From: an uncultured Verrucomicrobiota bacterium
Lineage (GTDB): Bacteria; Verrucomicrobiota; Verrucomicrobiia; Limisphaerales; UBA9464
Assembly: GCA_903939515.1 (NCBI GenBank)
Contig: CAJAHH010000015.1
Coordinates: 71,058-135,057 of the forward strand
Length of the DNA stretch: 64,000 nucleotides
Direction of reading: 5' to 3'
This document shows positions 24,652-33,382 of the stretch, in pieces. The notes under the pieces are model-generated. The model did not search any database. It was not told the origin of the DNA and worked only from the letters and a program-made list of their open reading frames with translations. The translations under genes and the position numbers were made by a program. Each line of letters opens with the position of its first letter. Position 1 is the stretch's first letter.

Positions 24652-26328
24652 ATGTCGGCCTCCGCCGCATTCGCAGAACTGCTGAAGCAGTACGACCGCC
24701 ATTTCAAGGCAGGTCAAATCGTCAAAGGAACCATCCTCGAAGTCCGTCCGAAAGAAGTCCTCGTGGACATCGGCGGCAAGTCCGAAGGCGTTGTCAGCGC
24801 CTCCGAGTTCGTCGAGTTCGATAAAGTCATGGTGGGAGACATCATCGACGTCCTCATCGAGAAAGCCGAAGACAAGGAAGGCAATGTCCACCTGTCCAAG
24901 GAAAAGGCCGAGTTCCAACAGAACTGGGACCGTATCCAGAGCATTTGCAACGAGGGTGGCAATGTCACCGGCAAGGTGAAGTCCATCGTCAAGGGTGGTT
25001 TGATCGTCAACATCGGTGTCGAGGCGTTCTGCCCCTCGTCCCAGGTCGACATCGTTCCCCCGAAGAACCTGGCTTCCTTCATTGGCAATGCCTACGAGTT
25101 CAAGGTCGTTAAGCTCAATCCGGATCGCCAGAACGTGGTCCTGAGCCGCCGCGAAATCATCGAGACTGAGCGCAACGCCCGCCGTTCGTCGCTGCTGTCC
25201 GAGATGATGCCCGGCGACATCCGCAAGGGTACGGTCAAGAACCTCACCGACTTCGGTGCGTTCATCGACCTCAACGGCCTCGACGGCCTCCTGCACATCA
25301 CCGACATGTCCTGGGGTCGCCTCACGCACCCGAGCGAGATGCTCAAGGTGGGTCAGGAAATCGACGTCGTCGTTCTCGACATCAACCGCGAGAAAGAGCG
25401 CGTCAGCTTGGGCCTCAAGCAGAAGCTGTCCAATCCCTGGGACAACATCGAGAGCAAGTACCCCGTCAACGCCAAGATCAAAGGCAAGATCGTCAACCTC
25501 GTGCCCTACGGCGCGTTCGTCGAGATCGAGCCCGGCGTCGAGGGCTTGGTGCACGTCACCGAGCTGTCCTGGACCAAGCGCATCGCCAAGCCTTCCGACG
25601 TCCTCAAGCAGGGCCAGGAAATCGAAGCGGTCGTCCTCGGTATCAACCGCGACGAGCAGAAGATCAGCCTCGGCATCCGTCAGCTCGAGACCAACCCGTG
25701 GGATTTGGCTCACACCAAGTATCCGCCGGGCACCAAGGTTAAGGGACCGATCCGCAACCTCACCAGCTACGGCGCGTTCCTCGAGCTCGAGGAAGGCCTC
25801 GACGGTATGGTGCACGTGTCGGACATGAGCTGGACCCGCAAGGTCAACCACCCGAGCGAAGTCCTCAAGAAGGGCGACGAAGTCGAGGCGGTTGTGCTCG
25901 AAGTCGACAAGGCCAACCAGCGCATCAGCCTCGGCATGAAGCAGCTGGGCGTGGATCCGTGGGAGCAGATCGAGACCCTCTTCAAGGTGGGCGATTTGGT
26001 CACCGGCAAGGTCACCAAGCTGGCCAGCTTCGGTGCGTTCGTTGGCTTGCCCAACGACATCGACGGTCTGGTTCACATCTCCCAGGTCAGCGAAGACCGG
26101 GTCGACAAGATCAAGAACGTCCTCAAGGTCGGCGACGATGTCACCGCCCGCGTCATCAAGATCGACCGCGCCGATCGCCGGATCGGTCTGTCCATCAAGG
26201 CCGCGAACTACAGCACCGAACAGCTGAAGGAAGAGCAGAAGCTCCTCGATCAGCTCAAGCCCGGTGAAGACCTGGTCGCCCTCGAGCACGCCTTCGCCGC
26301 GGCCGAGGAGAAGAAGACCCTGGACTAA
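24652..26328 (+). CDS. rpsA: 30S ribosomal protein S1
   Basis: The 558-residue protein contains six S1 (OB-fold) repeats at about 20-90, 105-172, 190-262, 277-349, 364-436 and 451-523. The later ones share the pattern G-V-N-T-YGAF-E---G--GLVH-S--SW. This is the full bacterial length. S1 binds mRNA on the small subunit and helps start translation, which fits the scarcity of Shine-Dalgarno sites in this genome. The gene starts with ATG at 24652 and is followed by a strong terminator. Confidence 0.96.
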   Translation: MSASAAFAELLKQYDRHFKAGQIVKGTILEVRPKEVLVDIGGKSEGVVSASEFVEFDKVMVGDIIDVLIEKAEDKEGNVHLSKEKAEFQQNWDRIQSICNEGGNVTGKVKSIVKGGLIVNIGVEAFCPSSQVDIVPPKNLASFIGNAYEFKVVKLNPDRQNVVLSRREIIETERNARRSSLLSEMMPGDIRKGTVKNLTDFGAFIDLNGLDGLLHITDMSWGRLTHPSEMLKVGQEIDVVVLDINREKERVSLGLKQKLSNPWDNIESKYPVNAKIKGKIVNLVPYGAFVEIEPGVEGLVHVTELSWTKRIAKPSDVLKQGQEIEAVVLGINRDEQKISLGIRQLETNPWDLAHTKYPPGTKVKGPIRNLTSYGAFLELEEGLDGMVHVSDMSWTRKVNHPSEVLKKGDEVEAVVLEVDKANQRISLGMKQLGVDPWEQIETLFKVGDLVTGKVTKLASFGAFVGLPNDIDGLVHISQVSEDRVDKIKNVLKVGDDVTARVIKIDRADRRIGLSIKAANYSTEQLKEEQKLLDQLKPGEDLVALEHAFAAAEEKKTLD

Positions 26329-26349
26329 TCGTCTAGATTCCGTTTCCAA

Positions 26350-26379
26350 GCGCGCACCCTCACCGGTGCGCGCTTTTTT
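26350..26379 (+). terminator. Intrinsic terminator of rpsA
   Basis: GCGCGCACC and GGTGCGCGC form a perfect 9-bp GC-rich stem with a six-base loop, followed by TTTTTT. It begins 22 bases after the rpsA stop. Confidence 0.95.
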
Positions 26380-26445
26380 GTTGGGTTGGGCCGGGTCCAA
26401 ACTCCTGTGTCCGGTTTGAAGGGGAGGCGGCAGTATCGTAGTGAA

Positions 26446-28050
26446 ATGACCGCCGCGACCACGACGCCCGACCGCGATCTGGTGCGATGCTACGCTTCCG
26501 AAGGATCGGAAACGGCCTTCCGTGCCCTGGTGGACCGGCATGTGGGTTTGGTCTTCGCCACCGCCTATCGGCAAGTCGGTGACGCGGGTCTCGCCGAGGA
26601 AATCACCCAGAACGTCTTCGTGCGGCTCGCCCGCAAGGCTCCCTTGCTCGCCGGACACGAAACCATTGCGGGATGGCTCCATCGGTCGGCCATCCTGGAG
26701 TCCAAGGCGCGTTTCCGCTCCGAGATGCGCCGCCGTCGTCGCGAGGAAGTTGCCGCCGCCCTGGCCGAGACAGAGCTCCAGGGACGCGACCCCTCCGAGG
26801 ATCTCACTCCGCTGCTCGATGAGGCGCTGCTCCAACTCCGGGAAGCCGACCGCCTCGCGCTGGTCCTCCGATTCCTGGAGGAACGCAGTTTGCGCGAAGT
26901 GGGCAACGCGCTGGGCATCGACGAAGACGCGGCCCGCAAGCGGGTGAGCCGGGCCCTCGAGCGGGTGACGGAGTTCTTCAGGAACCGTGGCTTCGCCCTG
27001 CCCTCCGCCGGCGGTGCGGCCCTGCTCGGCCAAGCCACCCAGGCCGCTCCGGCCGTTCCAGCCGGGCTTGCCTCGAGCGCCGCAGCGGCAGGCTTGGCCG
27101 CCAGCGGCCCTGCCTCGGGCCTGGGTCTGTTGCTCCTTTCCGTCATGAGCCTCACCAAAACCCAGACCACCCTGCTCTGCGGGGTCCTCGTGCTCGCGCC
27201 CCTCGCCTGGCAATCGGCCTCCCTGGCCCATGCCCAACGGGCGGTCGATTCGCTCGAGCGGGATCGAGTAAGGTTCGATGGACAGGTGGCGGACGCCGAA
27301 CAAGAACTGGCCCAACTCGACCGCACCCTGCTCCGAGTCCGAAACGAAACGGCCGCCGCCCGCACCCAGTTGGCCCGAATGAAAGACGGCCTTTCAAAAC
27401 CGGCCCCGGATTCCACGGCCACAAACACTTATCGCTGGGACGACAATGCTCCTTTGGTGCGCCTGCCAAAGCGATTGCTTCCTGCCTTCCAATTCCAAGA
27501 AAAGGCAAACGCATCGGGTGAACTGTCCCCGGAAATCCGGAGCGTTCTTCAAATCACGGAAGCTGAAGCCCGCGAGGTCGAATCTGCAATTGACCGTTTC
27601 TGGGCCGCCTACCAGACGCTAATCTTGAAGGTTGCCCGCCCGGTCGCACCCACCCCTGAAGAATTGGATGGCTGGTCACGCGATCAGGTTAGGACCTTTG
27701 AATTTCAGGGACTCTCCAAACCCGCCCTTAGCCTTCGCAGGGATTTCTTAACCCAACTAGAAGGAACGCTGGACACCGAACGACTAAGACTCCTCGACAG
27801 ATACGGTGCCTTCTGGGGCGAACCGGACCATCGGCTCACCGTCTACCAGTTCGACCCATCATCACCCAACGGGGCCAAACCCATGGTGACTTTCCGAGTT
27901 GAGACTCCCGACGGCGGATTATCTACAACCCGACGATCTTTAAACAATTTCCCCCGCTATGCACGTCCACTCATTCAGTCATGGCTCGATGCCGTGGACC
28001 AGAAGGCAAGGGTTTCAGCTCCCGCAACAGGCGCGCCCACCAATCCATGA
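26446..28050 (+). CDS. ECF sigma factor with fused membrane segment and extracytoplasmic domain
   Basis: From the ATG at 26446 the product has 534 residues. Residues 25-95 are sigma region 2 (FRALVDRHVGLVFATAYRQV, then EITQNVFVRLA) and 120-180 region 4 (LRFLEERSLREVGNALGIDE, then DAARKRVSRALERV). An Ala/Gly-rich linker (190-232) leads to one membrane helix (about 241-258, LLCGVLVLAPLAWQSAS), a coiled coil (262-312) and a C-terminal domain of about 200 residues. Such a protein would tether a sigma factor to the inner membrane with a sensor outside. C-terminally extended ECF factors are known in Planctomycetes and Verrucomicrobia. It overlaps the next gene as ATGA. Confidence 0.88.
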   Translation: MTAATTTPDRDLVRCYASEGSETAFRALVDRHVGLVFATAYRQVGDAGLAEEITQNVFVRLARKAPLLAGHETIAGWLHRSAILESKARFRSEMRRRRREEVAAALAETELQGRDPSEDLTPLLDEALLQLREADRLALVLRFLEERSLREVGNALGIDEDAARKRVSRALERVTEFFRNRGFALPSAGGAALLGQATQAAPAVPAGLASSAAAAGLAASGPASGLGLLLLSVMSLTKTQTTLLCGVLVLAPLAWQSASLAHAQRAVDSLERDRVRFDGQVADAEQELAQLDRTLLRVRNETAAARTQLARMKDGLSKPAPDSTATNTYRWDDNAPLVRLPKRLLPAFQFQEKANASGELSPEIRSVLQITEAEAREVESAIDRFWAAYQTLILKVARPVAPTPEELDGWSRDQVRTFEFQGLSKPALSLRRDFLTQLEGTLDTERLRLLDRYGAFWGEPDHRLTVYQFDPSSPNGAKPMVTFRVETPDGGLSTTRRSLNNFPRYARPLIQSWLDAVDQKARVSAPATGAPTNP

Positions 28051-28940
28051 AACGGATTCTGCTGATCACCGCAGCTCTCTTGATGGGTTGCCTCGTCTTG
28101 CGGCGGACGGGCATCGAATCCAGTCGCCTTCGCGAAAATTCGCTCCCGTTAGAGGGGCAAGTTCTCGCCGCATCGAACCAACTGGCCGCCGTTCTTTCCA
28201 GTGTCGACTCCCGACGCCAAGACCTCGCGCGGGAGACGGCGGAAAGCGAATCCATGGTCGCTGAACTCGCCCAAGTCGCTCGTCGTCGGTCACAGGCCTC
28301 AGCCGAGGCGGTTGTCACCTCCACACCGCTTCCAAACAAGCTGCCCACCTGGAATCCAGAGTCCCCCTACATCTGGTTGGAGAAACCGCTGTTGAAAGGG
28401 CTGTCATTTGTCGTTTTCGGACTGGATGGATCCCTCTCGCCGCCCGGGTTAGAATTTCTGGCACTGCAACCGGGTGAGGCGAACCCATTGAGTGAATCCT
28501 TGAAGCGACTCGTCATCGAACATAAGCGCCTGGAGGCCTCTCGCAGTCGGGTGGTGCAGGAACACCTACCGGAGATCGCCAACGATCCAGGCCCTAAGTT
28601 CACCTTGCGCATCGACCCCGTGACGGAAGTCTCAATGGGCCTCAGAACCGAGGCCGAGGCCGTTCTGACGGAACACTTGGGAGTACAACGTATGGAACTC
28701 TTCAACGGAGCCATCACGGACGGGTTGTCGAAACTCTTCGGAAAACAACCACTCGGAGCCAGAACCCTTTCGTTTGTCCGCATCCCCAACGGCCTGTTCA
28801 TGGTGGCCGACCAACAAGGTGACTCCGAAACCAGCCGTGACTGCTGTTTTCCTGATATCCGGCAGAAGCTCCCGGAACACCTCCACCACCTGACCCCGCC
28901 CGAATTCCTCGAGAAACCGCCTGAACCCACCGAACCCTGA
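28047..28940 (+). CDS. Membrane-anchored paralogue of the sigma factor's extracytoplasmic domain
   Basis: The 297-residue product begins MKRILLITAALLMGCLVLRR, a signal anchor (the LMGC could be a weak lipobox). A coiled coil follows (about 35-85) and then a domain that parallels the C-terminus of the upstream sigma protein. WLEKPLLKGLSFVVFGLDGS, followed by LSP, aligns with RLPKRLLPAFQFQEKANASG, followed by ELSP. Farther on, LGVQRMELFNGAI aligns with LDTERLRLLDRYG. It is translationally coupled to the sigma gene. I do not recognise the domain. A partner or co-sensor role is inferred from paralogy and coupling. Confidence 0.7.
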   Translation: MKRILLITAALLMGCLVLRRTGIESSRLRENSLPLEGQVLAASNQLAAVLSSVDSRRQDLARETAESESMVAELAQVARRRSQASAEAVVTSTPLPNKLPTWNPESPYIWLEKPLLKGLSFVVFGLDGSLSPPGLEFLALQPGEANPLSESLKRLVIEHKRLEASRSRVVQEHLPEIANDPGPKFTLRIDPVTEVSMGLRTEAEAVLTEHLGVQRMELFNGAITDGLSKLFGKQPLGARTLSFVRIPNGLFMVADQQGDSETSRDCCFPDIRQKLPEHLHHLTPPEFLEKPPEPTEP

Positions 28941-29083
28941 CAAAGATCCACAGCCTCGGCGGACTCCTCGCTACCGACCCGAATTCGCCCCATTCCGTCC
29001 CTAGTCCATCGACCTTCGCCCCGGTCCGGGAAGACCCCAGGTCGACCCGGGGGTTTCCCCGTGTTTTCCCTCGGCTGGCCAAG

Positions 29084-30040
29084 TTGCGGGATCTCAGCCA
29101 TGGTTGCGCCGTGCAGTTCCCGATCACCGAGATCACCGACGCCTTGCTCGCGAGCTATTCGCGTCATGGGGGCATCAACCATCTGGACGGGATCAACCTG
29201 CCCTCCAAGGCCTCCGTCGCCGACATTACCCGCGACCTGCTCCGACTGGTGTTCCCGGGCTTCTTCGACGAGCACATCATCCACAGCTCCGAGCTGAAGG
29301 CCGAGACGGCGCTGCTGCTCGACAGTATCGCTGGCCGATTGGAGGACGAACTCTACAAGGCCCTGCGCTGCGCCGATCGCGCCGATGGCAACTCATCGAC
29401 CAAGTCCGACCCGCGGCCCATGGCCCATCACCTGGTCAGCGAGTTCTTGCGCGAACTCCCGGCCATCCGGGAGATCCTGACCACGGACGTCGAGGCCGCC
29501 TTCTCAGGCGATCCCGCCGCGGCGAACCGCGAAGAGATCATCGTGGCCTACCCGTTCGTCGAAGCCGTTGCGGTGCATCGATTGGCCCACGCCTTGTACC
29601 TGCGCCATGTGCCCTTCCTGCCGCGCATCATGGCCGAGTGGTCCCACAGCCGGACCGGCATGGACATCCACCCGGGTGCCCGCATCGGAGACCATTTCTT
29701 TGTCGACCATTGCACCGGCGCGGTGATCGGCGAAACCGCCGTCATTGGCAACCGCGTGAAGCTCTACCAAGGCGTGGGCCTCGTGGCCCGCTCATTGGCC
29801 GCAGGCCAAGCCCTCCGCGGACAAAAGCGCCACCCGACCATCGAAGACCGGGTGACCATCTATGCCAACGCCACGATCGTGGGCGGCGACACGGTGATCG
29901 GCGCCGGCAGCACCATCGGAGCCAATGTCTTCCTCATGCAAAGCGTACCGCCTGAGTCACTGGTGCTCATGGACGACCACCGCCTGAAGGTCACCGCCAA
30001 GAAAGACCGCACCATCGCCCCCGTCGATTGGCAGATTTGA
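29084..30040 (+). CDS. cysE: Serine O-acetyltransferase
   Basis: The 318-residue protein has the N-terminal helical domain (GGINHLDGINLPS near residue 28) and the left-handed beta-helix acyltransferase domain. It carries the catalytic stretch RTGMDIHPGARIGDHFFVDH followed by CTGAVIGETAVIGNRVKLYQG (about 193-233) and IEDRVTIYANATIVGGDTVI. It makes O-acetylserine from serine and acetyl-CoA, the first step of cysteine synthesis. The start is uncertain: TTG at 29084 or GTG at 29111 are the options before the conserved region. No cysK lies nearby. Confidence 0.92.
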   Translation: MRDLSHGCAVQFPITEITDALLASYSRHGGINHLDGINLPSKASVADITRDLLRLVFPGFFDEHIIHSSELKAETALLLDSIAGRLEDELYKALRCADRADGNSSTKSDPRPMAHHLVSEFLRELPAIREILTTDVEAAFSGDPAAANREEIIVAYPFVEAVAVHRLAHALYLRHVPFLPRIMAEWSHSRTGMDIHPGARIGDHFFVDHCTGAVIGETAVIGNRVKLYQGVGLVARSLAAGQALRGQKRHPTIEDRVTIYANATIVGGDTVIGAGSTIGANVFLMQSVPPESLVLMDDHRLKVTAKKDRTIAPVDWQI

Positions 30041-30059
30041 GAGTCGGATGGGCAGCCCA

Positions 30060-30125
30060 TCAAGGCTCCGAAGGCTCCAGATGCAGACTGGCTAACACGT
30101 CTTTTTGCAGAGCGGTGAGAGGCAT
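30060..30125 (-). pseudogene. Start of an AbiEii-like nucleotidyltransferase toxin gene, truncated
   Basis: From an ATG at 30125 the frame reads MPLTALQKDVLASL and stops at 30060 after 21 residues. AbiEii/AbiGii-type toxins often start with LT-LQ--VL. It overlaps the end of the preceding minus-strand gene by 34 bases, as paired genes do. It breaks off beside a GATGGGC-A-GCCCATC palindrome (30047-30061) at the 3' end of cysE. The identification rests on very few residues. Confidence 0.35.
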
Positions 30126-30352
30126 TTGTGCAACTCCTGAGCCGCCCACCAGGCGCGGCGATCGCCGTATTCCCGCAGATGCTCCACCACCAGCCGAATG
30201 TCCCCCAGATGACGGATGCGGGCCTCGGGGTGTCGGAACCAAAAGCACTCCGGGTGAGCGCGAACCAATTCGCTGGCCCTCTCGATGAGTGCCGGAGGTG
30301 CCGCCACTGCGGTCGCTACCTCGTTGGATTTGTGTTCGGGCACCGGAGCCAT
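30092..30352 (-). CDS. Small protein, possible antitoxin of an AbiEii-like pair
   Basis: The 86-residue cytoplasmic protein has the conserved-looking block HPECFWFRHPEARIRHLGDI followed by RLVVEHLREYGDRRAWWAAQ. I recall such small proteins next to AbiEii-type nucleotidyltransferase toxins in Verrucomicrobia, which fits the truncated frame overlapping its 3' end, but I cannot verify this. No catalytic motif is visible. ATG at 30352 is the first start. The 225 bases from 30353 to 30577 hold nothing I can identify. Confidence 0.55.
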   Translation of the reverse strand: MAPVPEHKSNEVATAVAAPPALIERASELVRAHPECFWFRHPEARIRHLGDIRLVVEHLREYGDRRAWWAAQELHKCLSPLCKKTC

Positions 30353-30577
30353 CCTGTGAATAGTTAGCGACAGGCGGCGGGAGCGGCAAGGCGGCGGTTG
30401 CCCTCCTGCACCGTCGCTCGCTTGGCCATCCGTTCGAAACAGCGAACCGCTGGAAGTTCACCCACCCACTGCCATCAGCCGAGGGGCCAAGACTGAATCA
30501 TCCGAAAGGTTCCCCACCTACCCAAACGTCGAAAACCCAAAACTCAGACCTCAATAAAAACCCACGGATTGGGAGAC

Positions 30578-33205
30578 TCAGGGGCGTTTCACTTTAGGTT
30601 TATCGTCCTCATCGTCGTCGTCCATCCCTTCCGCCAAAACGAAGCCAGCGCGCACTGGAGAGGGCATGGAGGACTGGGCACCCCGGACTGAACGCCAGAT
30701 GATCTCGTTGAGTTCCAGATCATCGGCTGCATCTTCGCGGCTCAAGTCCATCTTGTCCGAACGTTCGCGGCCCCAGGCATCCGCGAGATTCTTTTCATCG
30801 AGCCGAGCCTGAGGCGTGATGGCCGTGTAGGGCTTGAGATCGGGCTTGGATACAAAGCAGGCGTGCATGGGCATCGCAGCCGCATCAAACTGGGTCATCG
30901 GCTTCATTCCGAGAATGAGTTCCATGGTCCGCAACATCGAACACGTGGAGTACAGGGTGGAATCGACCGTCTTGCGTCGGATGTACGGGCTGATGGCATA
31001 GGCAATGGTTCTATGGGCATCAATGTGATCGGGGCCATTTTGTGCGTCGTCCTCCACGACAAAAATCGCGGTAGAAGCCCAGAATTTCGATCGGCTCACG
31101 GCCTCGACCACGCGACCCAGGGCCAAATCATTTTCAGCCATGTACGCGGTCGGAGTCGGCTTGCCCGTCGAAGTTCCGGCCGTGTGATCGTTCGGAAGCC
31201 GCACAATTTGCAGGCGAGGCATTTCTCCCTCGCGCTCAAATCGATGCAATTCGGAGATGAATCGGTCCGCCCGGGCCAAGTCGCTGTAATCCATGTCGAA
31301 ACTCCGGAAGTGCGGATCAAAATGTCCCTGGAGCGTCGGAACCAAGGTCGAACACGGATCATTGGTGGTCGCACCATTATTGACGAATTCGCCGTAGCTT
31401 CGGTAGGTCACCTTGGCCGCTTTGGCTCGGTCCCAAAGATAACCGCCGGCGGGCTGCGCAATCTTGAATCGCCCCTCGCTCGGATAGGCGTATTTACGGT
31501 CCTGATTGTGGCCGTAACTCATCGGCCAGATCCGCTCGACGAAATCCGTCGCGTAAGCACCCATGGTCCATTCGTGGCCATCGGCACTCACTTCGCTCTC
31601 GACGTAGAAGTTGTCGAGCAGCACGAACTCGCGGGCGAGTCGATGATGGTTCGGAGTCACGGATTCGGGAAACAGGCACAGGGTGGGATCGCCCTTCCCC
31701 TGCGGCATGTCGCCCAGAACCTGATCGTAGGTGCGGTTTTCTTTGATGATGTAAATGCAGTGGCGGATGGGAGAGGGGTTGCCGGTGATCAACGGCACGG
31801 GGTGGCCCGGCTCCAGCGTTGCAGGCGGTGCCGACGGGCGGCACGCCAAGGTTCGCGCGGTGTACCGCTTCAATTGCCTCTCCAAGTCTTCGCGATCCTT
31901 GGGCAACTCGATGATGGACAACGATCCCGGCAAGAGACCGCCAATGTATTCACGAATGGTTGCCGGCGCTTCGCGGCCGGGTTGAGGGCCCATGCGATTG
32001 GACTTGGAAGCCAACCCTTTGCCATTGGTCACCAACAGCCGCCGACCATCCGGAGTGACGCGGACCGAAGTGGGATACCATCCGGTTGGAATGAACCCCA
32101 TCGATCGGCTGCGACCGGGCTGCCGAACATCAAAAACGGCAATCGCGTTGATGTTGGCGTTCGACACGAAGAGCAACGATTCGTCGGGGCTGAGGGCCAC
32201 ACTGTTGGGCGTTGAGCCCGGGGGCGAATCCGGCTCCAGTTCGGAGGCGAGAGTTTCCACGCAACTGCCGCCAGCCGTTTCGAGAACACTAATGGTGTTG
32301 CGGTTGGCGTTGGCGACGAACAGAAAGTTGCCCGCCCGGTTGAGGACCATTTCATTCGGGTGCTCTTGCACAGCCCATCGAGCCAGCTTGCGCCCGGAAC
32401 TCAGCTCCAACACGCCGACCTCCGCGCGACCCCAGTGACTGACGTAAAGTCGGTCGTGGGCGACGTCGGGTAGACAGGCGAACGGATACGGAGCCTCCGT
32501 GTTCAGCACCTCCAAAAGGGCGCGCGCACGCTTGGTGATGGATTCTTCGTCGAGATCGAGCCACGGGTCTTTTTCTCCCGCGACCGGCGGCGCCGTACGC
32601 TCGCCCAACTGGATGTCGCGAACCACGGTGCCCGCATTCGTGGACGCCTGAAGAGCGACCTCGGTCACGGTCTGCCCCAACACGTTGGCGACCCAAAGCT
32701 TCCGACCATCCGGACTGACTGCAATGCCCGCAGGAATCCCCCTTTCAGACGCAGGCCGCAGCGCCACGGTGTTGCCATTGGCGAGGCTGCCTTTTTGGAA
32801 ATCAAACAAGTGGATAACTTCTTTTCCCGCGCCACTCGCGACGATCCGCTTGCCATCCGGGGTGAAGGCAATTCCGTGAAAGGCTTCCGGGAGAACGGTC
32901 CTGGAAAGAATTTTGGCACTCGGAACGTCCACCAAGATGATCTCGTGGGGGCCAAAGCCGGAGTGGAGCACCGCCGCGAAACGCCCCGATGGATCCACGG
33001 CCATGTTTACCGGGAAATCTCCCAGAGAGACTTGCTTGCCCACCGGATCCAACAGCCATTGATTGGGCAATCGAACCGTTCCATCCGGGCGGCTGCCCGG
33101 CCAGTTACCCGCTTCAGGTGGGGTTGAGCTACCGGTTTGCTGGTGGGTGAGACAACCGGCCACTAACGCCAGACCGGCCAAGCACGGCATCCAGAATTGC
33201 TTCAT
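30578..33205 (-). CDS. Secreted beta-propeller plus phosphoesterase (phospholipase C/acid phosphatase-like) lipoprotein
   Basis: The 875-residue protein begins with a lipoprotein signal (LAGLALVAGC, Cys18). Residues 60-430 form a YVTN-type beta-propeller with repeats such as AVSPDGRKLWVANVLGQTVT and SLSPDE-like turns. Residues about 480-800 belong to the phosphoesterase family with HCIYIIKENRTYDQVLGDMP, ADGHEWTMGAYATDFVERIW, RLPNDHTAGT and FVVEDDAQNGPDHIDAHRT, which carry the metal ligands. The C-terminus is acidic (DDDDEDD). It likely hydrolyses a phosphomonoester or phospholipid outside the inner membrane. This fused architecture is common in Verrucomicrobia and Acidobacteria. Confidence 0.88.
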   Translation of the reverse strand: MKQFWMPCLAGLALVAGCLTHQQTGSSTPPEAGNWPGSRPDGTVRLPNQWLLDPVGKQVSLGDFPVNMAVDPSGRFAAVLHSGFGPHEIILVDVPSAKILSRTVLPEAFHGIAFTPDGKRIVASGAGKEVIHLFDFQKGSLANGNTVALRPASERGIPAGIAVSPDGRKLWVANVLGQTVTEVALQASTNAGTVVRDIQLGERTAPPVAGEKDPWLDLDEESITKRARALLEVLNTEAPYPFACLPDVAHDRLYVSHWGRAEVGVLELSSGRKLARWAVQEHPNEMVLNRAGNFLFVANANRNTISVLETAGGSCVETLASELEPDSPPGSTPNSVALSPDESLLFVSNANINAIAVFDVRQPGRSRSMGFIPTGWYPTSVRVTPDGRRLLVTNGKGLASKSNRMGPQPGREAPATIREYIGGLLPGSLSIIELPKDREDLERQLKRYTARTLACRPSAPPATLEPGHPVPLITGNPSPIRHCIYIIKENRTYDQVLGDMPQGKGDPTLCLFPESVTPNHHRLAREFVLLDNFYVESEVSADGHEWTMGAYATDFVERIWPMSYGHNQDRKYAYPSEGRFKIAQPAGGYLWDRAKAAKVTYRSYGEFVNNGATTNDPCSTLVPTLQGHFDPHFRSFDMDYSDLARADRFISELHRFEREGEMPRLQIVRLPNDHTAGTSTGKPTPTAYMAENDLALGRVVEAVSRSKFWASTAIFVVEDDAQNGPDHIDAHRTIAYAISPYIRRKTVDSTLYSTCSMLRTMELILGMKPMTQFDAAAMPMHACFVSKPDLKPYTAITPQARLDEKNLADAWGRERSDKMDLSREDAADDLELNEIIWRSVRGAQSSMPSPVRAGFVLAEGMDDDDEDDKPKVKRP

Positions 33206-33382
33206 CTGAAATCATGCTGGCGACCCAGTACTGATTTAGACAAGTGACGACTTGGTTTCGAAGACCTCGTGATGGCTCGGATTCGAGCAACTCGAGGCAG
33301 CGGTATCGTCTAATCACCCACTGAACCACCGGCCGAACCCTCGGGCATCCAAGAGCCAGGAGAGGGTTCACGCGGCATCCAA

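Noticed and set aside
24547-27315. A 922-codon open frame on the minus strand opposite rpsA and the sigma factor gene
   Set aside because: It is low-complexity (Asp/Leu/Val-rich) and lies wholly opposite two strongly supported genes; it results from the codon bias of the GC-rich S1 repeats.
28941-29083. Possible S-box or other riboswitch before cysE
   Set aside because: The leader is short and GC-rich with small hairpins, but no conserved riboswitch motif is present.
30863-32215. A 450-codon plus-strand frame inside the phosphoesterase gene
   Set aside because: It mirrors a complete minus-strand gene with clear domains and shows no motifs of its own.
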